A stretch of DNA of 64,000 nt from Fibrobacter sp. UBA4297 (GCF_002394865.1 NZ_DGUZ01000017.1:124001-188000); one strand, 5' to 3'. Shown: positions 43,591 through 51,530, counted from the first letter of the stretch. Notes: a model not told the origin generated them from the letters alone. Program-made: numbers and translations.

Positions 43591-44664
43591 ATGAAACAAT
43601 TTTTAGCTACTTTATCTCTCGTCTTTAGTCTTTCGTCTTTTATCTCGTTGACCGCCTGCGGCGACGACAGTAGCACATCCGTAAATGACGAAGAATCGTC
43701 TTCTTCAGTCGTTCAAAGCAGTAGTAGTGTCACCCTGAGCGGAGCGTCAGCGAAGTCGAATGGGTCCAGTGACGGAAAGAAGGTCTCGTCCTCCTCTAGC
43801 AAAATAGTCGTAGCGAGCAGCAGTAGCCGTCATTCCGGGCCTGACCCGGAATCCAGTAGCAGTAAGAAGATCTCATCATCTTCTTCTGTCATTCCCGCCT
43901 CGAGCGGGAATCTCCCTTCGTCTTCGAGTAAAAAGGTAGAGTCCTCCAGCAGTGAATATGTGCCTTTCGACCATTCGAAGACTTTGGCTGAAGATTGGCG
44001 TGTCGGAGAAAATCGTTACAAGCAATTCACTGACCCGCGCAATGGCCGTAGTTATTATTATATAACCATTACTTCTGTTTATAGTGGTGATTCTGTGACT
44101 GTAATGGCAGAAAATCTGAACATCGGCGAGATGGTCCTGGGCAAGGATGACCAGAAAGACGATACCAAGATAGAACGTTACTGTTACAATAACGATACCA
44201 CCAAGTGCGATGAGTTCGGAGGCTTATACCAATGGGCTGAGATGATGCAGCTGCCTAGCCGCTGCAATACCGAAAGCTGCTCGGATTTGATACAAGAAAA
44301 CCATCGAGGCATTTGCCCAGAAGGTTGGCGGTTGATGACCTATGATGATTATGTTGTAATAGAAGGTTATAAGGATGAATTCGGCTATGGCATTAAGGGA
44401 CTACGTTCGGCTTATGGTTTTGGTGGAAATAATTATAGCGGTTGGTCCCTCACCGGTGCTGGATTGAGAACAAAAAAGGGTGGGTTTGACGATTTGAGAA
44501 GCGTCGTTTATTGGCTTTATCCTGAAGAGCATGAGTATGATATTGCTGCGTTTGTTCATGCAGCATATGTTGCTAGTGCTGAAAATGTAGCTGGAACATC
44601 AAGAAACCAACGTTCTGAAAAAATAGTGGGTAATGCCGTCCGTTGCGTAAAAATTGAACAGTAG
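43591..44664 (+). CDS. FISUMP lipoprotein, tandem copy 3
   Basis: The start at 43591 follows GCGGAGG, as for copy 2; upstream in-frame sequence is the copy-2 terminator region. The 357-residue protein has a signal ending LTACGDD, a Ser-rich linker with three repeat-derived parts (43729-43767, 43829-43854, 43887-43916) and one FISUMP domain. Copy 4 begins only seven bases beyond its stop, without terminator or ribosome site between, so copies 3 and 4 form one transcript. Confidence 0.9.
   Translation: MKQFLATLSLVFSLSSFISLTACGDDSSTSVNDEESSSSVVQSSSSVTLSGASAKSNGSSDGKKVSSSSSKIVVASSSSRHSGPDPESSSSKKISSSSSVIPASSGNLPSSSSKKVESSSSEYVPFDHSKTLAEDWRVGENRYKQFTDPRNGRSYYYITITSVYSGDSVTVMAENLNIGEMVLGKDDQKDDTKIERYCYNNDTTKCDEFGGLYQWAEMMQLPSRCNTESCSDLIQENHRGICPEGWRLMTYDDYVVIEGYKDEFGYGIKGLRSAYGFGGNNYSGWSLTGAGLRTKKGGFDDLRSVVYWLYPEEHEYDIAAFVHAAYVASAENVAGTSRNQRSEKIVGNAVRCVKIEQ
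43729..43916 (+). repeat. Three different repeat types in frame in the copy-3 linker
   Basis: 43729-43767 carries CACCCTGAGCGGAGCG plus GCGAAGTCGAATGGGTCC, the common GTCGAAGGGTC-type repeat, read as VTLSGASAKSNGS. 43829-43854 is GTCATTCCGGGCC-TGA-CCCGGAATCC, read as RHSGPDPES. 43887-43916 is the TGTCATTCCCGC-CTCGA-GCGGGAATC element, read as VIPASSGN. Confidence 0.8.
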
Positions 44665-44671
44665 TTTTCCT

Positions 44672-45820
44672 ATGAAACAATTTTTAGCTACTTTATCTCT
44701 CGTCTTTAGTCTTTCGTCTTTTATCTCGTTGACCGCCTGCGGCGACGACAGCAGCACATCCGTAAATGACGATGATTCTTCTTCATCGAATACAGTTGTT
44801 CAAACCAGTAGTAGCGTCACCCTGAGCGGAGCGTCAGCGAAGTCGAATGGGTCTAGTAGCAGTACCAAAAAATCTTCAAGTAGCCGCATTGATTCTATCG
44901 GCTCTTCGAGCCTCCAGAATGACAGAAAATCATCCTCTTCTTCTGTCATTCCCGCTTCGAGCGGGAATCTCCCATCCAGTTCATCCAAAACAATCATTCA
45001 AAGCAGTAGTTCTGCGAAAACCACTTCTTCGAGCGTCACCCTGAGCTCCAGCGAAGGTCGCATAAAATCCTCCTCGTCATCCTCGACCCCGAACGAGAAT
45101 ATCTCTTCCAGCAGCGAATACGTCCCCTTCGATCATTCGAAAACGCATGCTAACGCGAGCAAGGTGGGTAAGGACGCCTACAAACAATTCACTGACCCGC
45201 GCAATGGTCGTAGTTATTATTACATCACAATATATTCCGAATATAAAGGTTATTCAGTGACTGTTATGGCAGAAAATTTAAATATTGGCGAGATGGTTCT
45301 TGGAAAAAATGACCAGAACGACGATACCAAGATTGAACGATACTGTTACAATAACGATACCACCAAGTGCGATGAATTTGGTGGATTGTACCAGTGGGCG
45401 GAGATGATGCAACTGCCGAGCCGTTGCAATACTGAAAGTTGTTCGAATTTAATTCAACCAAACCATCAAGGTATCTGCCCTGACGGCTGGCGACTGTTCA
45501 CTTATGATGACTATTGTGTTGTAATGGGATATAAGGATGAATTCGGCTATGGAATCAAAGGTCTTCGTTCTTCATACGGCTTTGCAGGAAATAATTATAG
45601 CGGTTTCTCCCTCACCGGTGCTGGATTGAGAACTGCCGAGGGTGGTTTTTCTGGATTGTATGAAAAAACAGCATGGTTCCGTCCGGAGGAATATGAAGAG
45701 GATAAAGAAATTAGAGCTCATCATGGGCTTGTTAGTGCCAAAAATGAAAGTTCTCCGCAGAAAAATCATCGCGAACTCAAAACTAAAGGCTTCTCCGTCC
45801 GTTGTGTAAAGTTGGAATAA
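44672..45820 (+). CDS. FISUMP lipoprotein, tandem copy 4
   Basis: The 382-residue protein starts at 44672, seven bases after the copy-3 stop. The 5' region of the other copies, including GCGGAGG, is missing, so it likely depends on translational coupling. It has a signal ending LTACGDD and the longest linker of the array (about 26-155), with in-frame repeat parts at 44816-44854, 44944-44972 and 45034-45060. The FISUMP domain closes with FSVRCVKLE. Confidence 0.9.
   Translation: MKQFLATLSLVFSLSSFISLTACGDDSSTSVNDDDSSSSNTVVQTSSSVTLSGASAKSNGSSSSTKKSSSSRIDSIGSSSLQNDRKSSSSSVIPASSGNLPSSSSKTIIQSSSSAKTTSSSVTLSSSEGRIKSSSSSSTPNENISSSSEYVPFDHSKTHANASKVGKDAYKQFTDPRNGRSYYYITIYSEYKGYSVTVMAENLNIGEMVLGKNDQNDDTKIERYCYNNDTTKCDEFGGLYQWAEMMQLPSRCNTESCSNLIQPNHQGICPDGWRLFTYDDYCVVMGYKDEFGYGIKGLRSSYGFAGNNYSGFSLTGAGLRTAEGGFSGLYEKTAWFRPEEYEEDKEIRAHHGLVSAKNESSPQKNHRELKTKGFSVRCVKLE
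44816..45060 (+). repeat. Repeat-derived segments in frame in the copy-4 linker
   Basis: 44816-44854 matches the CACCCTGAGCGGAGCG element of copy 3. 44944-44972 is TGTCATTCCCGC-TTCGA-GCGGGAATC. 45034-45060 is a shortened CACCCTGAGCTCCAGCGAAGG element read as VTLSSSEG. Confidence 0.8.
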
Positions 45821-45902
45821 CCTACTCCTAACAAATTCTTCAAAATTTTAACTACAGGAATTCCTGTTGGAAGGAATTCCTATCCAAAAGTTTTACAGAA
45901 AC

Positions 45903-45957
45903 CTCTTCGACTCGGCCATGCCAGTCTACAAGTAGTCTGTCGTGGCTCTCGTCTTGC
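45903..45957 (+). repeat. CAAG-loop palindromic element
   Basis: The flanks are CTTCGACTCGGCCATG and TGTCGTGGCTCTCGTCTTGC. The core is CAGTCTA-CAAG-TAGTCTG (45922-45939), with six of seven positions paired. Confidence 0.7.
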
Positions 45958-46006
45958 AAAGTTTTAATTAAAATCGGCGCACATCAGTGCGTCAAAGGCA
46001 AATCCT

Positions 46007-46227
46007 ATGTCAAAAAAGCGTGCTAAGTGAGTGTCGCAGAAAAATGCAAGCATTTTTCTATGACCGAACGACGCCGCGGACGCCGTAGGCGTCAAACAAA
46101 CAACAATTCCCGTAAAAACACCAAAAACACCAAAAACACCGCTAAAAAAGCGACAAGGTCGAGAACAAGTTCCAAAAAGAACTTCAAAATGGACGCCTCC
46201 GGCGTCTATGGTTGCGCTCGACCATAA
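46007..46227 (+). pseudogene. Possible broken gene for a small histone-like basic protein
   Basis: An ATG at 46007 reads M-S-K-K-R-A-K and stops at 46030, exactly where a CAAG-loop palindrome begins (46027). Past the palindrome, in another frame, an ATG at 46060 opens a 55-codon stretch full of Arg, Lys, Asn and Thr (ERRRGRRRRQ, then NTKNTKNTAKKATRS), ending in a second palindrome at 46219. This would fit a Lys/Arg-rich DNA-binding protein cut by element insertion. The frame may equally be chance. Confidence 0.3.
46027..46075 (-). repeat. CAAG-family palindromic element (reverse orientation)
   Basis: Read on the minus strand, CGTTCGGTCATA and TGCGACACTCAC flank GAAAAATG-CTTG-CATTTTTC (46039-46058), a perfect 8-bp stem. 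In this copy the loop on the flank-defined strand is CTTG. Confidence 0.7.
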
Positions 46228-46262
46228 GAATGGGCAAGCCCGTTCTTGCGGCACTCGCTTGC
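46215..46262 (+). repeat. CAAG-loop palindromic element
   Basis: GCTCGACCAT and GCGGCACTCGCTTGC flank AAGAATGGG-CAAG-CCCGTTCTT (46226-46247), nine pairs including one T-G. Confidence 0.75.
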
Positions 46263-46311
46263 TCATTACTGAAAATCTTGAACCTCGTTGAGGCGCAAGC
46301 GCCTCCCTTTA

Positions 46312-46365
46312 CGGCTCGGAAATGAAAACAAACAAGTTTGTTTTCGCTTCACTCGCCTTGCTGGT
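46312..46365 (+). repeat. CAAG-loop palindromic element
   Basis: CGGCTCGGAAAT and GCTTCACTCGCCTTGCTGG flank GAAAACAAA-CAAG-TTTGTTTTC (46324-46345), a perfect 9-bp stem. Confidence 0.8.
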
Positions 46366-46446
46366 AGTGATGGATGCTTCGGCGGGTTATGGCTTGACGT
46401 GTTATGAGTTTCTTTTAACGTCATTCCGGCCTCGAGCCGGAATCTT

Positions 46447-46462
46447 ATCGGAATAGCGAGAT
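46447..46462. repeat. 16-bp duplicate of the tRNA-Pro 3' end (att-like)
   Basis: ATCGGAATAGCGAGAT here is identical to 46648-46663, the 3' end of the tRNA-Pro gene. The two copies are in direct orientation, 201 bp apart, as left by site-specific integration and later loss of cargo. Confidence 0.5.
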
Positions 46463-46610
46463 AAGACAAAATCCTCACTTGCGTTTCGGCTTTTGCCCTT
46501 CGGGTTACGCCTTACGGCGTAATCTCTAAATCACGCGTTTTTCGCTGCGCTCATGGCGTGATTTAGTCGAACTCACTTCGTGAGTTCTCATTTGCTCTAT
46601 GCTGTATAAA

Positions 46611-46643
46611 ACAAAAAAGACTCCGTAAAGGAGTCTTTTTTGT
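46611..46643. terminator. Bidirectional terminator at tRNA-Pro
   Basis: AAAAAAGACTCC-GTAAA-GGAGTCTTTTTT is a 12-bp stem; it lies directly past the 3' end of the minus-strand tRNA gene. Confidence 0.88.
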
Positions 46644-46648
46644 TTTAA

Positions 46649-46722
46649 TCGGAATAGCGAGATTCGAACTCACGACCTCTTGCTCCCGAAGCAAGCGCTC
46701 TACCAGGCTGAGCTATATTCCG
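46649..46722 (-). tRNA. tRNA-Pro(CGG)
   Basis: The 74-nt cloverleaf has acceptor arms CGGAATA/TATTCCG and discriminator A. The anticodon arm CTTGC-TTCGGGA-GCAAG gives anticodon CGG. CCA is not encoded. Its 3' end is duplicated at 46447-46462. Confidence 0.96.
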
Positions 46723-46824
46723 TTTTTGTTTTTGTCTTGACGGTTCGTCGTTGACGCGCACAATTATAGTTAATTTCGATTGACTTTTAAAGGGGTAAGG
46801 GCAAAAAAAGTGAAAATTTTTTCA

Positions 46825-47280
46825 TTATTTTTTCTTTTTTGCGATTTGCGGGCGCGGCTTGCCGATTTTCATGATGCTGGAACCAGCGTTATCGGGTTCA
46901 ACCTTATAAAAAACGACTCGATTTTTCCATTCGGAGCGCACTTTGCGGTCGATGATGCGCTTGACGTTGCCGTATTCCGGGTTGCCACCGCCGTGAATCA
47001 CGCGCAGAACGCTGAGACCTGCGATGAGGAGGTCGTCAATGCGGCGCTCAACGGCTTCGGCTGCTTCTTCGGAGGTGAGGCCGTGAAGGTCGATTTCATC
47101 TTCGGGGTTCGGCATTTCCCATGCAGCGGGATTGCGGCGCATTTTCTTGCCGCGTGTGGCGCGTTGCGGTCTTGCTTCGGCTTCTGCCTCGGCCTGGATT
47201 TCGGCAAGTTCGTCCTTGTCTTCCATTTGGTGATTCTTGATCCACTCTAACTGAAATTCTTCTTCGGCATTTAAAGGCAT
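46825..47280 (-). CDS. Smr-domain protein
   Basis: The 151-residue protein has a basic N-terminal half and a Smr domain (about 70-145) with EIDLHGLTSEEA and the VIHGGGNPEYG motif. Standalone Smr proteins are nucleases or bind branched DNA or stalled ribosomes; here the loop is HGGG rather than the more usual HGKG. The role is unknown. It lies on its own between tRNA-Pro and the acyltransferase gene. Confidence 0.88.
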   Translation of the reverse strand: MPLNAEEEFQLEWIKNHQMEDKDELAEIQAEAEAEARPQRATRGKKMRRNPAAWEMPNPEDEIDLHGLTSEEAAEAVERRIDDLLIAGLSVLRVIHGGGNPEYGNVKRIIDRKVRSEWKNRVVFYKVEPDNAGSSIMKIGKPRPQIAKKKK

Positions 47281-47341
47281 TGTAAATCTCTTTTTGAAGT
47301 TAAATATAAAAAAAGCTTTGCTTTCCTGTGTGTAAAGAGGT

Positions 47342-47370
47342 GACCCCGGAATAAATCCGGGGTGACATTG
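47342..47370. repeat. REP-like palindrome
   Basis: ACCCCGGA-ATAAA-TCCGGGGTGACAT lies in the spacer between the Smr gene and the acyltransferase gene. Confidence 0.7.
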
Positions 47371-47385
47371 CGTTTGGCATTGTTT

Positions 47386-48303
47386 TTAGAGTGTTGCAAT
47401 AAAATTCCCGTGGTAATTCCAGCTCCACTGTTCGGGGTGCTCGGCAATCCATGTTTCGACTTCGCGCGCGATTCCCGTGACGAGCGGGCTTTCTGATGGC
47501 GCGGCATTTTCAGCATTCTCGATGCCTGCGTCGTACTTTGGCGGGTAATATTTTTCGAAGCGGATGACGATGCGCTTCTTTTCGCTCCACGTGCGGAATG
47601 TAACGATTCCTGCTCCCATCTCGTTTATTTTTTGCGGGAGGCGCAAGTAGAGCGTACTTGGGCGACCGAATAGCGAGACTGTGTTCCCTTTGGTATGTTT
47701 GCCTTGGTCAATGACCATGGCGAGAATGCCTTTGGTGCGGAAGAGTTCACGGATAAGGCGGCCTGTTTCGTCGGGATGATATTCGGTAAGGTGCGGGTCG
47801 CTGCGGAGGTCTTTGAGGACTTCGCGGAATGCCATGTCGCCGATGGAGTCGGTGATGAGGTGGACGTGTTCGCTGTAACGGCAGAGTGCGCGGTGCAAAA
47901 GTTCGAATGCGCCCTGGTGGATGCTGATGCCTGCGATGGGGGCGTTTTGTTTTGCGCATTCGGCGATGGCGCCTTGGATAATGTGTTCGTTTTCGTAGAC
48001 GATTCGTTTTTCAACGCTTTTGAAACGGGCGAGTCCGCGGTAGGATTCGAGTGCATTCCAGAAGATGCCTTTGAATGTGTCGCGCGGGTTGACTTTGGCA
48101 AGTTCCGCGCAGTTTATACTGTTTTCAGCGAGGTACTGCCGCGCTAATTCTAGGTGCTTTTCAACGCGCCCGTAAGCGCGTTTCTTGTGCAAAACCTTGT
48201 AAATCGGGAAAACGACTGTAAAAAATGCCGAATAGAATATGTTCGGCAAACATAATAAGGTATGTAGAAAAATTTTATATAAAGTTTTTCTCACTAATGT
48301 CAT
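47386..48303 (-). CDS. LpxL/HtrB-type lipid A acyltransferase family protein
   Basis: With the ATG at 48303 the protein has 305 residues (GTG at 48294 is an alternative). A hydrophobic N-terminal anchor (about 8-32) precedes an acyltransferase domain with HQGAFE as the His-x4-Glu motif and a later VIDQGKHTKGNTVSLFG block typical of the lysophospholipid-acyltransferase-like family. It would add an acyl chain to a lipid A or other lipid precursor at the inner membrane. The longer frame upstream translates repeat DNA and is not accepted. The chosen ATG lies in the 3' arm of a REP-like palindrome. Confidence 0.85.
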   Translation of the reverse strand: MTLVRKTLYKIFLHTLLCLPNIFYSAFFTVVFPIYKVLHKKRAYGRVEKHLELARQYLAENSINCAELAKVNPRDTFKGIFWNALESYRGLARFKSVEKRIVYENEHIIQGAIAECAKQNAPIAGISIHQGAFELLHRALCRYSEHVHLITDSIGDMAFREVLKDLRSDPHLTEYHPDETGRLIRELFRTKGILAMVIDQGKHTKGNTVSLFGRPSTLYLRLPQKINEMGAGIVTFRTWSEKKRIVIRFEKYYPPKYDAGIENAENAAPSESPLVTGIAREVETWIAEHPEQWSWNYHGNFIATL

Positions 48304-48364
48304 GCCCGATTTAGTCGGGCATCTCCTTTTGCTGAAATGGAGATTCCCGCTTTCGCGGGAATGA
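48299..48364. repeat. Two REP-like palindromes at the acyltransferase start
   Basis: GTCATGCCCGA-TTTAG-TCGGGCATCTCC and GGAGATTCCCGC-TTTC-GCGGGAATGACA stand 14 bp apart. On the acyltransferase strand the AGGAG between them is the only ribosome-site candidate, and a hairpin separates it from the ATG. Confidence 0.8.
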
Positions 48365-48379
48365 CAGGCTGACGCCTGG

Positions 48380-49717
48380 TTATTCCTCTTCAAATTCCAG
48401 GATGTTTCTTCCGAGTTCGCGGTCAAAAACACTCTGCTTGAGGCCTTCGCCAGCGTAGCTGATGGTCGGCGAGATTTCGTACAACTTCTTCTCGTCAATC
48501 TTGACGTGCGCCTTGCGGAGCCATTCGCGGTGGAGCTTGCCAATCATGATGCGTGCGGTCTTTGGAGAATCGTTGCCTTCGGCATTCTTGACCGGGCTGA
48601 ATTCTTCTTCGCGTACAACGCCGAACGGGAGCATGGAACCGAGCTGCGGGAAGGCGTCAAAGAGGAACTGTTCGAACTTGAAGCACTTTTCGATGCCGCA
48701 AACGGTTTTGCGTGCGGTGTGCCACGGGAGCTTGCTTGTCTGCAACTTGCGGAGTCCGCTGATTTTAAACAAGTGAATCGCGATGTTGCCGCCATCGAAC
48801 GTGAGGCTTCCATCGGCGTTTGTCATGTCGCGGAAGTTTTCCGGAAGGTCGCTGTATTCGACAACGCCTGGCTTCTTGTTCTGGAAGGCGAAAATGCCGA
48901 CTTTTTCGTTCGGGCCGGCCTTGTGCACAACCTTCGAGGCGCTGAGAATCGTGCCTTTTTCGGCGAGCGCGCCAATGAATGCCGGGTCACAAATGCGGCA
49001 GAGGGCGTTATCGACGCTGTAGAGGAACACGTATTGCACGCCGCGTTCCACAAGCCAAGCGAGTGTTCCGCTCTGGGCGAGAGCGCGGAAACAACCGCCG
49101 TTTCCATCGGGCACAAGAGCCAAATGGTCTTCACCATCGCGGACAGCCTTGCCGTCTGCGGTGAGGGCGCAAATTGTTCCCTGCTGGAAGAATCGGATAT
49201 CTTCGCGGTTTAATCCAAAGAAGTTATTTTCGCTGAAAAAGTTGACTGTCGCTTCGTGGTTCAAGGGGCTCGTCATGATGCACCACGGGATGGCGTGACC
49301 CACGCGGGCGCCCAAATTGCGCAAGCGTTCGGCCTGCAACTGGAACAAACTTTTGTGGCTTGGGAGACCGATATCGAACATGCCCTTCGGACCATCGAAA
49401 CCGAGACGAGAACCTTGACCGCCTGCCACGAGGAATGCGGCAACTTTGCCTTGACCGAGGAGGATTTCACCTGTTTCTTTCCAGAATTCGTAACGGAGAT
49501 CGTCGGTCGCGAGTTTCCACGGCATCGGAGTGAGGTCGGCGGAAACGTTATCGCTCAAGTTGGCGACGGATTTTTCGGCATGCAAAGCCTTGAGTTCTTG
49601 CCAGTCCTGGCTTAAAATATCGCGTTCCAAATTTGCGCGGGCATCACCCGTCAAGGATTCCAAATGTTGGGCCAGTTCTTGCTGACCTGCGGCGTTCAAT
49701 GTTTCGATAATATTCAT
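48380..49717 (-). CDS. UAP1-type UDP-sugar pyrophosphorylase
   Basis: With the ATG at 49717 (MNIIETLNAAGQQEL) the protein has 445 residues. Its nucleotide loop LVAGGQGSRLGFDGPKG and the FDGGNIAIHLF sugar-site region resemble eukaryote-like UDP-N-acetylhexosamine pyrophosphorylase rather than GlmU or GalU. It would make a UDP-sugar from UTP and a sugar 1-phosphate; UDP-GlcNAc/GalNAc is the likely product. It is just upstream of the acyltransferase gene, separated by REP-like DNA, next to mraY on the same strand. Confidence 0.88.
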   Translation of the reverse strand: MNIIETLNAAGQQELAQHLESLTGDARANLERDILSQDWQELKALHAEKSVANLSDNVSADLTPMPWKLATDDLRYEFWKETGEILLGQGKVAAFLVAGGQGSRLGFDGPKGMFDIGLPSHKSLFQLQAERLRNLGARVGHAIPWCIMTSPLNHEATVNFFSENNFFGLNREDIRFFQQGTICALTADGKAVRDGEDHLALVPDGNGGCFRALAQSGTLAWLVERGVQYVFLYSVDNALCRICDPAFIGALAEKGTILSASKVVHKAGPNEKVGIFAFQNKKPGVVEYSDLPENFRDMTNADGSLTFDGGNIAIHLFKISGLRKLQTSKLPWHTARKTVCGIEKCFKFEQFLFDAFPQLGSMLPFGVVREEEFSPVKNAEGNDSPKTARIMIGKLHREWLRKAHVKIDEKKLYEISPTISYAGEGLKQSVFDRELGRNILEFEEE

Positions 49718-49738
49718 GTGGTGTAATATAATAAAAAG

Positions 49739-49791
49739 GAGATGCCCGCTTACTTCGACTGCGCTCAGCACAGGCTCCGGCGGGCATGACA
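49739..49791. repeat. REP-like palindrome interrupted by another repeat
   Basis: GAGATGCCCGC and GCGGGCATGACA form the usual arms, but the loop is replaced by ACTTCGACTGCGCTCAGCAC, the core of the common CTTCGACTGCGCTCA repeat. One element has inserted in another. Confidence 0.75.
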
Positions 49792-49864
49792 AGTTTTGTA
49801 TTTGCGGTTGGGGCTTTCCTAGTAACTATTAACTGATAACTAGTAACTGCGGCGAAGCCGCATA

Positions 49865-51013
49865 CTATCTAATACCGAAGAACACAACCATGCTAAAGAT
49901 GAGGGCGAAGATGCTCACGAGGTGCATGCGCCACACAATCTTGGAGTTCATGAGCGGCTTGCTCGGGAAGCGTCCGTCCCACTTCTTTTGGTAGTGGTGG
50001 TGGAGCGGCGCACAGAGGAAGATGCGCTTGCCAGTGCCGGTTGCTCTCTTGGTAATCTTGAACCACGTAATTTGCATCAACACGGAGCAAGCTTCGGCGA
50101 TGATGATGATGCAAACGATGGGGAGGAAGAGCCCTGCCTGCACCAAGATAAACATAATGCCGATGGCTGCACCGAAGCCTACAGAGCCTGCGTCACCCAT
50201 GTAGATTTCAGCCGGAGGGCTGTTAAACCACAAGTAGGCGAGCAATGCGCCTGCGATGGCTGTTGCGAGCGGGAAAAGTTCGTCGCAACCGGGGAGGTAC
50301 GGAACGCTCAAGTACTGGCTAAAGATGAAGTTGCCACTCACGTAAGCGACGAGTCCAACGAACACCATGCTGGTAAGAATCGGTACAGAAACGAGGCTGT
50401 CGAGACCGTCCGTGAAGTTTGTACCGTTAGCGGATGCGGCGATGACAAACGTCATGAAGGCAACGAAAATCCAGTTGGGAAGATGGATTTGGAAAACGTC
50501 AATCGGACAGAACGGAATGGTCAAATCGCCTTTGAGTTCGGGAATGAACTTGTAGCAGAAAACGGCAACGACAAAGCTAAACAAGAAGTAGAGGAAAAGT
50601 CTAAGAGAGCTGGAAATGCCATCTGCCTTGTCCATGTATTCGGCGGCTTTGAGCTTGCCTTGGTTCACGAGGCGCTTTGCACGGACCTTGGCCATATCGT
50701 CGGTGGCACCCACGGCACTGAACAGTGCCAAAATCACGAGTGTCGAGATGGTGTAGCCGTTCATCTGGCAAACGAGCAGTGACACAACTTCTACTACAAT
50801 CACGAGGAGGAGGCCGCCCATAATCGGAGGAGATTTTGTCTTTCCGTCCTTGTCGAAATCGCTCGTGGCGTCCAATCTCTGCAAGAAGCGGATGTACTTC
50901 GGCATGAAGAAGAGCACCAGGATGATGGAAAGCATGGCGGCAACACCCGCACGGAACAGACGACCGTCAAAAAGGTCAATGTTTGTTGTTTGATATAGCC
51001 AGTGGCAAAGCAT
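49865..51013 (-). CDS. mraY: Phospho-N-acetylmuramoyl-pentapeptide-transferase MraY
   Basis: The 382-residue, ten-helix membrane enzyme links UDP-MurNAc-pentapeptide to undecaprenyl phosphate, forming lipid I. Motifs PIMGGLLLV, NGTNFTDGLDSL with the catalytic Asp pair, MGDAGSVGFGAAIG and the HHHYQKK C-terminal loop are present. It is found here away from the usual dcw cluster. Confidence 0.97.
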   Translation of the reverse strand: MLCHWLYQTTNIDLFDGRLFRAGVAAMLSIILVLFFMPKYIRFLQRLDATSDFDKDGKTKSPPIMGGLLLVIVVEVVSLLVCQMNGYTISTLVILALFSAVGATDDMAKVRAKRLVNQGKLKAAEYMDKADGISSSLRLFLYFLFSFVVAVFCYKFIPELKGDLTIPFCPIDVFQIHLPNWIFVAFMTFVIAASANGTNFTDGLDSLVSVPILTSMVFVGLVAYVSGNFIFSQYLSVPYLPGCDELFPLATAIAGALLAYLWFNSPPAEIYMGDAGSVGFGAAIGIMFILVQAGLFLPIVCIIIIAEACSVLMQITWFKITKRATGTGKRIFLCAPLHHHYQKKWDGRFPSKPLMNSKIVWRMHLVSIFALIFSMVVFFGIR

Positions 51014-51149
51014 AGTTTAGGTTTTAGGTAATAGGTTTTAGATAATAGGGAAAAATATAGTGAGAGCACAAATCGAGATGGACTCCGTAAAGATAAAATA
51101 TTGTTGCTGTATTTGGCTAGGAATTGTAAAAAATTCTACATTATGGTAT

Positions 51150-51530
51150 ATGAGTGAAATGGATATCGAATGCCCGCATTGCGGAACGAAATTTAAGGTC
51201 CAGATAGACGGAGACTTCTCGAATATGATGGTGTTTCCGTGTGCTAGGTGCCAGACCCCCTTGATGTGCTATCATGGGGAAGTATCTGAGTTAGACCGCG
51301 AAGAGTTCTCGAAATTGCGTGAAAAACTTTCGAAGGTTTTGAACGTCGTGATGCGCCAGGATGGCACGGTTGGCGAGGTGGCCAATGCACTCAAAAAGCT
51401 TGTCGATGTCTCGAATGCACGTGCCGACGAACGTGAGCAAAATCACACTGTGATTACGGATGATGAACTTGACGCGTTGCAAAAAGACCTTGCGGACCTC
51501 GACGTGGACGCTTTCTTGAGTAAACTGTAA
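51150..51530 (+). CDS. Small zinc-ribbon protein
   Basis: The 126-residue protein has an N-terminal zinc ribbon, C-x2-C (ECPHCG) plus C-x2-C (CARCQ), of the MJ0042 type. The C-terminal part is helical and acidic (DDELDALQKDLADLDVDAFLSKL). No known function. Its stop overlaps the LysE-family start by one base, implying co-translation. Confidence 0.78.
   Translation: MSEMDIECPHCGTKFKVQIDGDFSNMMVFPCARCQTPLMCYHGEVSELDREEFSKLREKLSKVLNVVMRQDGTVGEVANALKKLVDVSNARADEREQNHTVITDDELDALQKDLADLDVDAFLSKL

Larger units (their letters stand above)
45821..46606. other. Repeat-rich gene-poor block between the FISUMP array and tRNA-Pro
   Basis: It holds four copies of the CAAG-loop palindrome, a REP-like palindrome at 46423-46446 (TCATTCCGGC-CTCGA-GCCGGAAT), a broken basic reading frame at 46007-46227, and a 16-bp copy of the tRNA-Pro 3' end at 46447. 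From 46480 on only short palindromes such as CCTTCGGGTTACGCC, CACGC...GCGTG and GAACTCAC...GTGAGTTC are seen. Confidence 0.65.

Noticed and set aside
46649..46722. Genomic island at tRNA-Pro
   Set aside because: Only an att-like 16-bp copy remains; no integrase, no phage gene and no clear composition shift were found nearby.
48304..48543. N-terminal extension of the acyltransferase (80 extra residues)
   Set aside because: The extension translates two REP-like palindromes and the antisense of the neighbouring pyrophosphorylase gene; the domain begins after the ATG at 48303.
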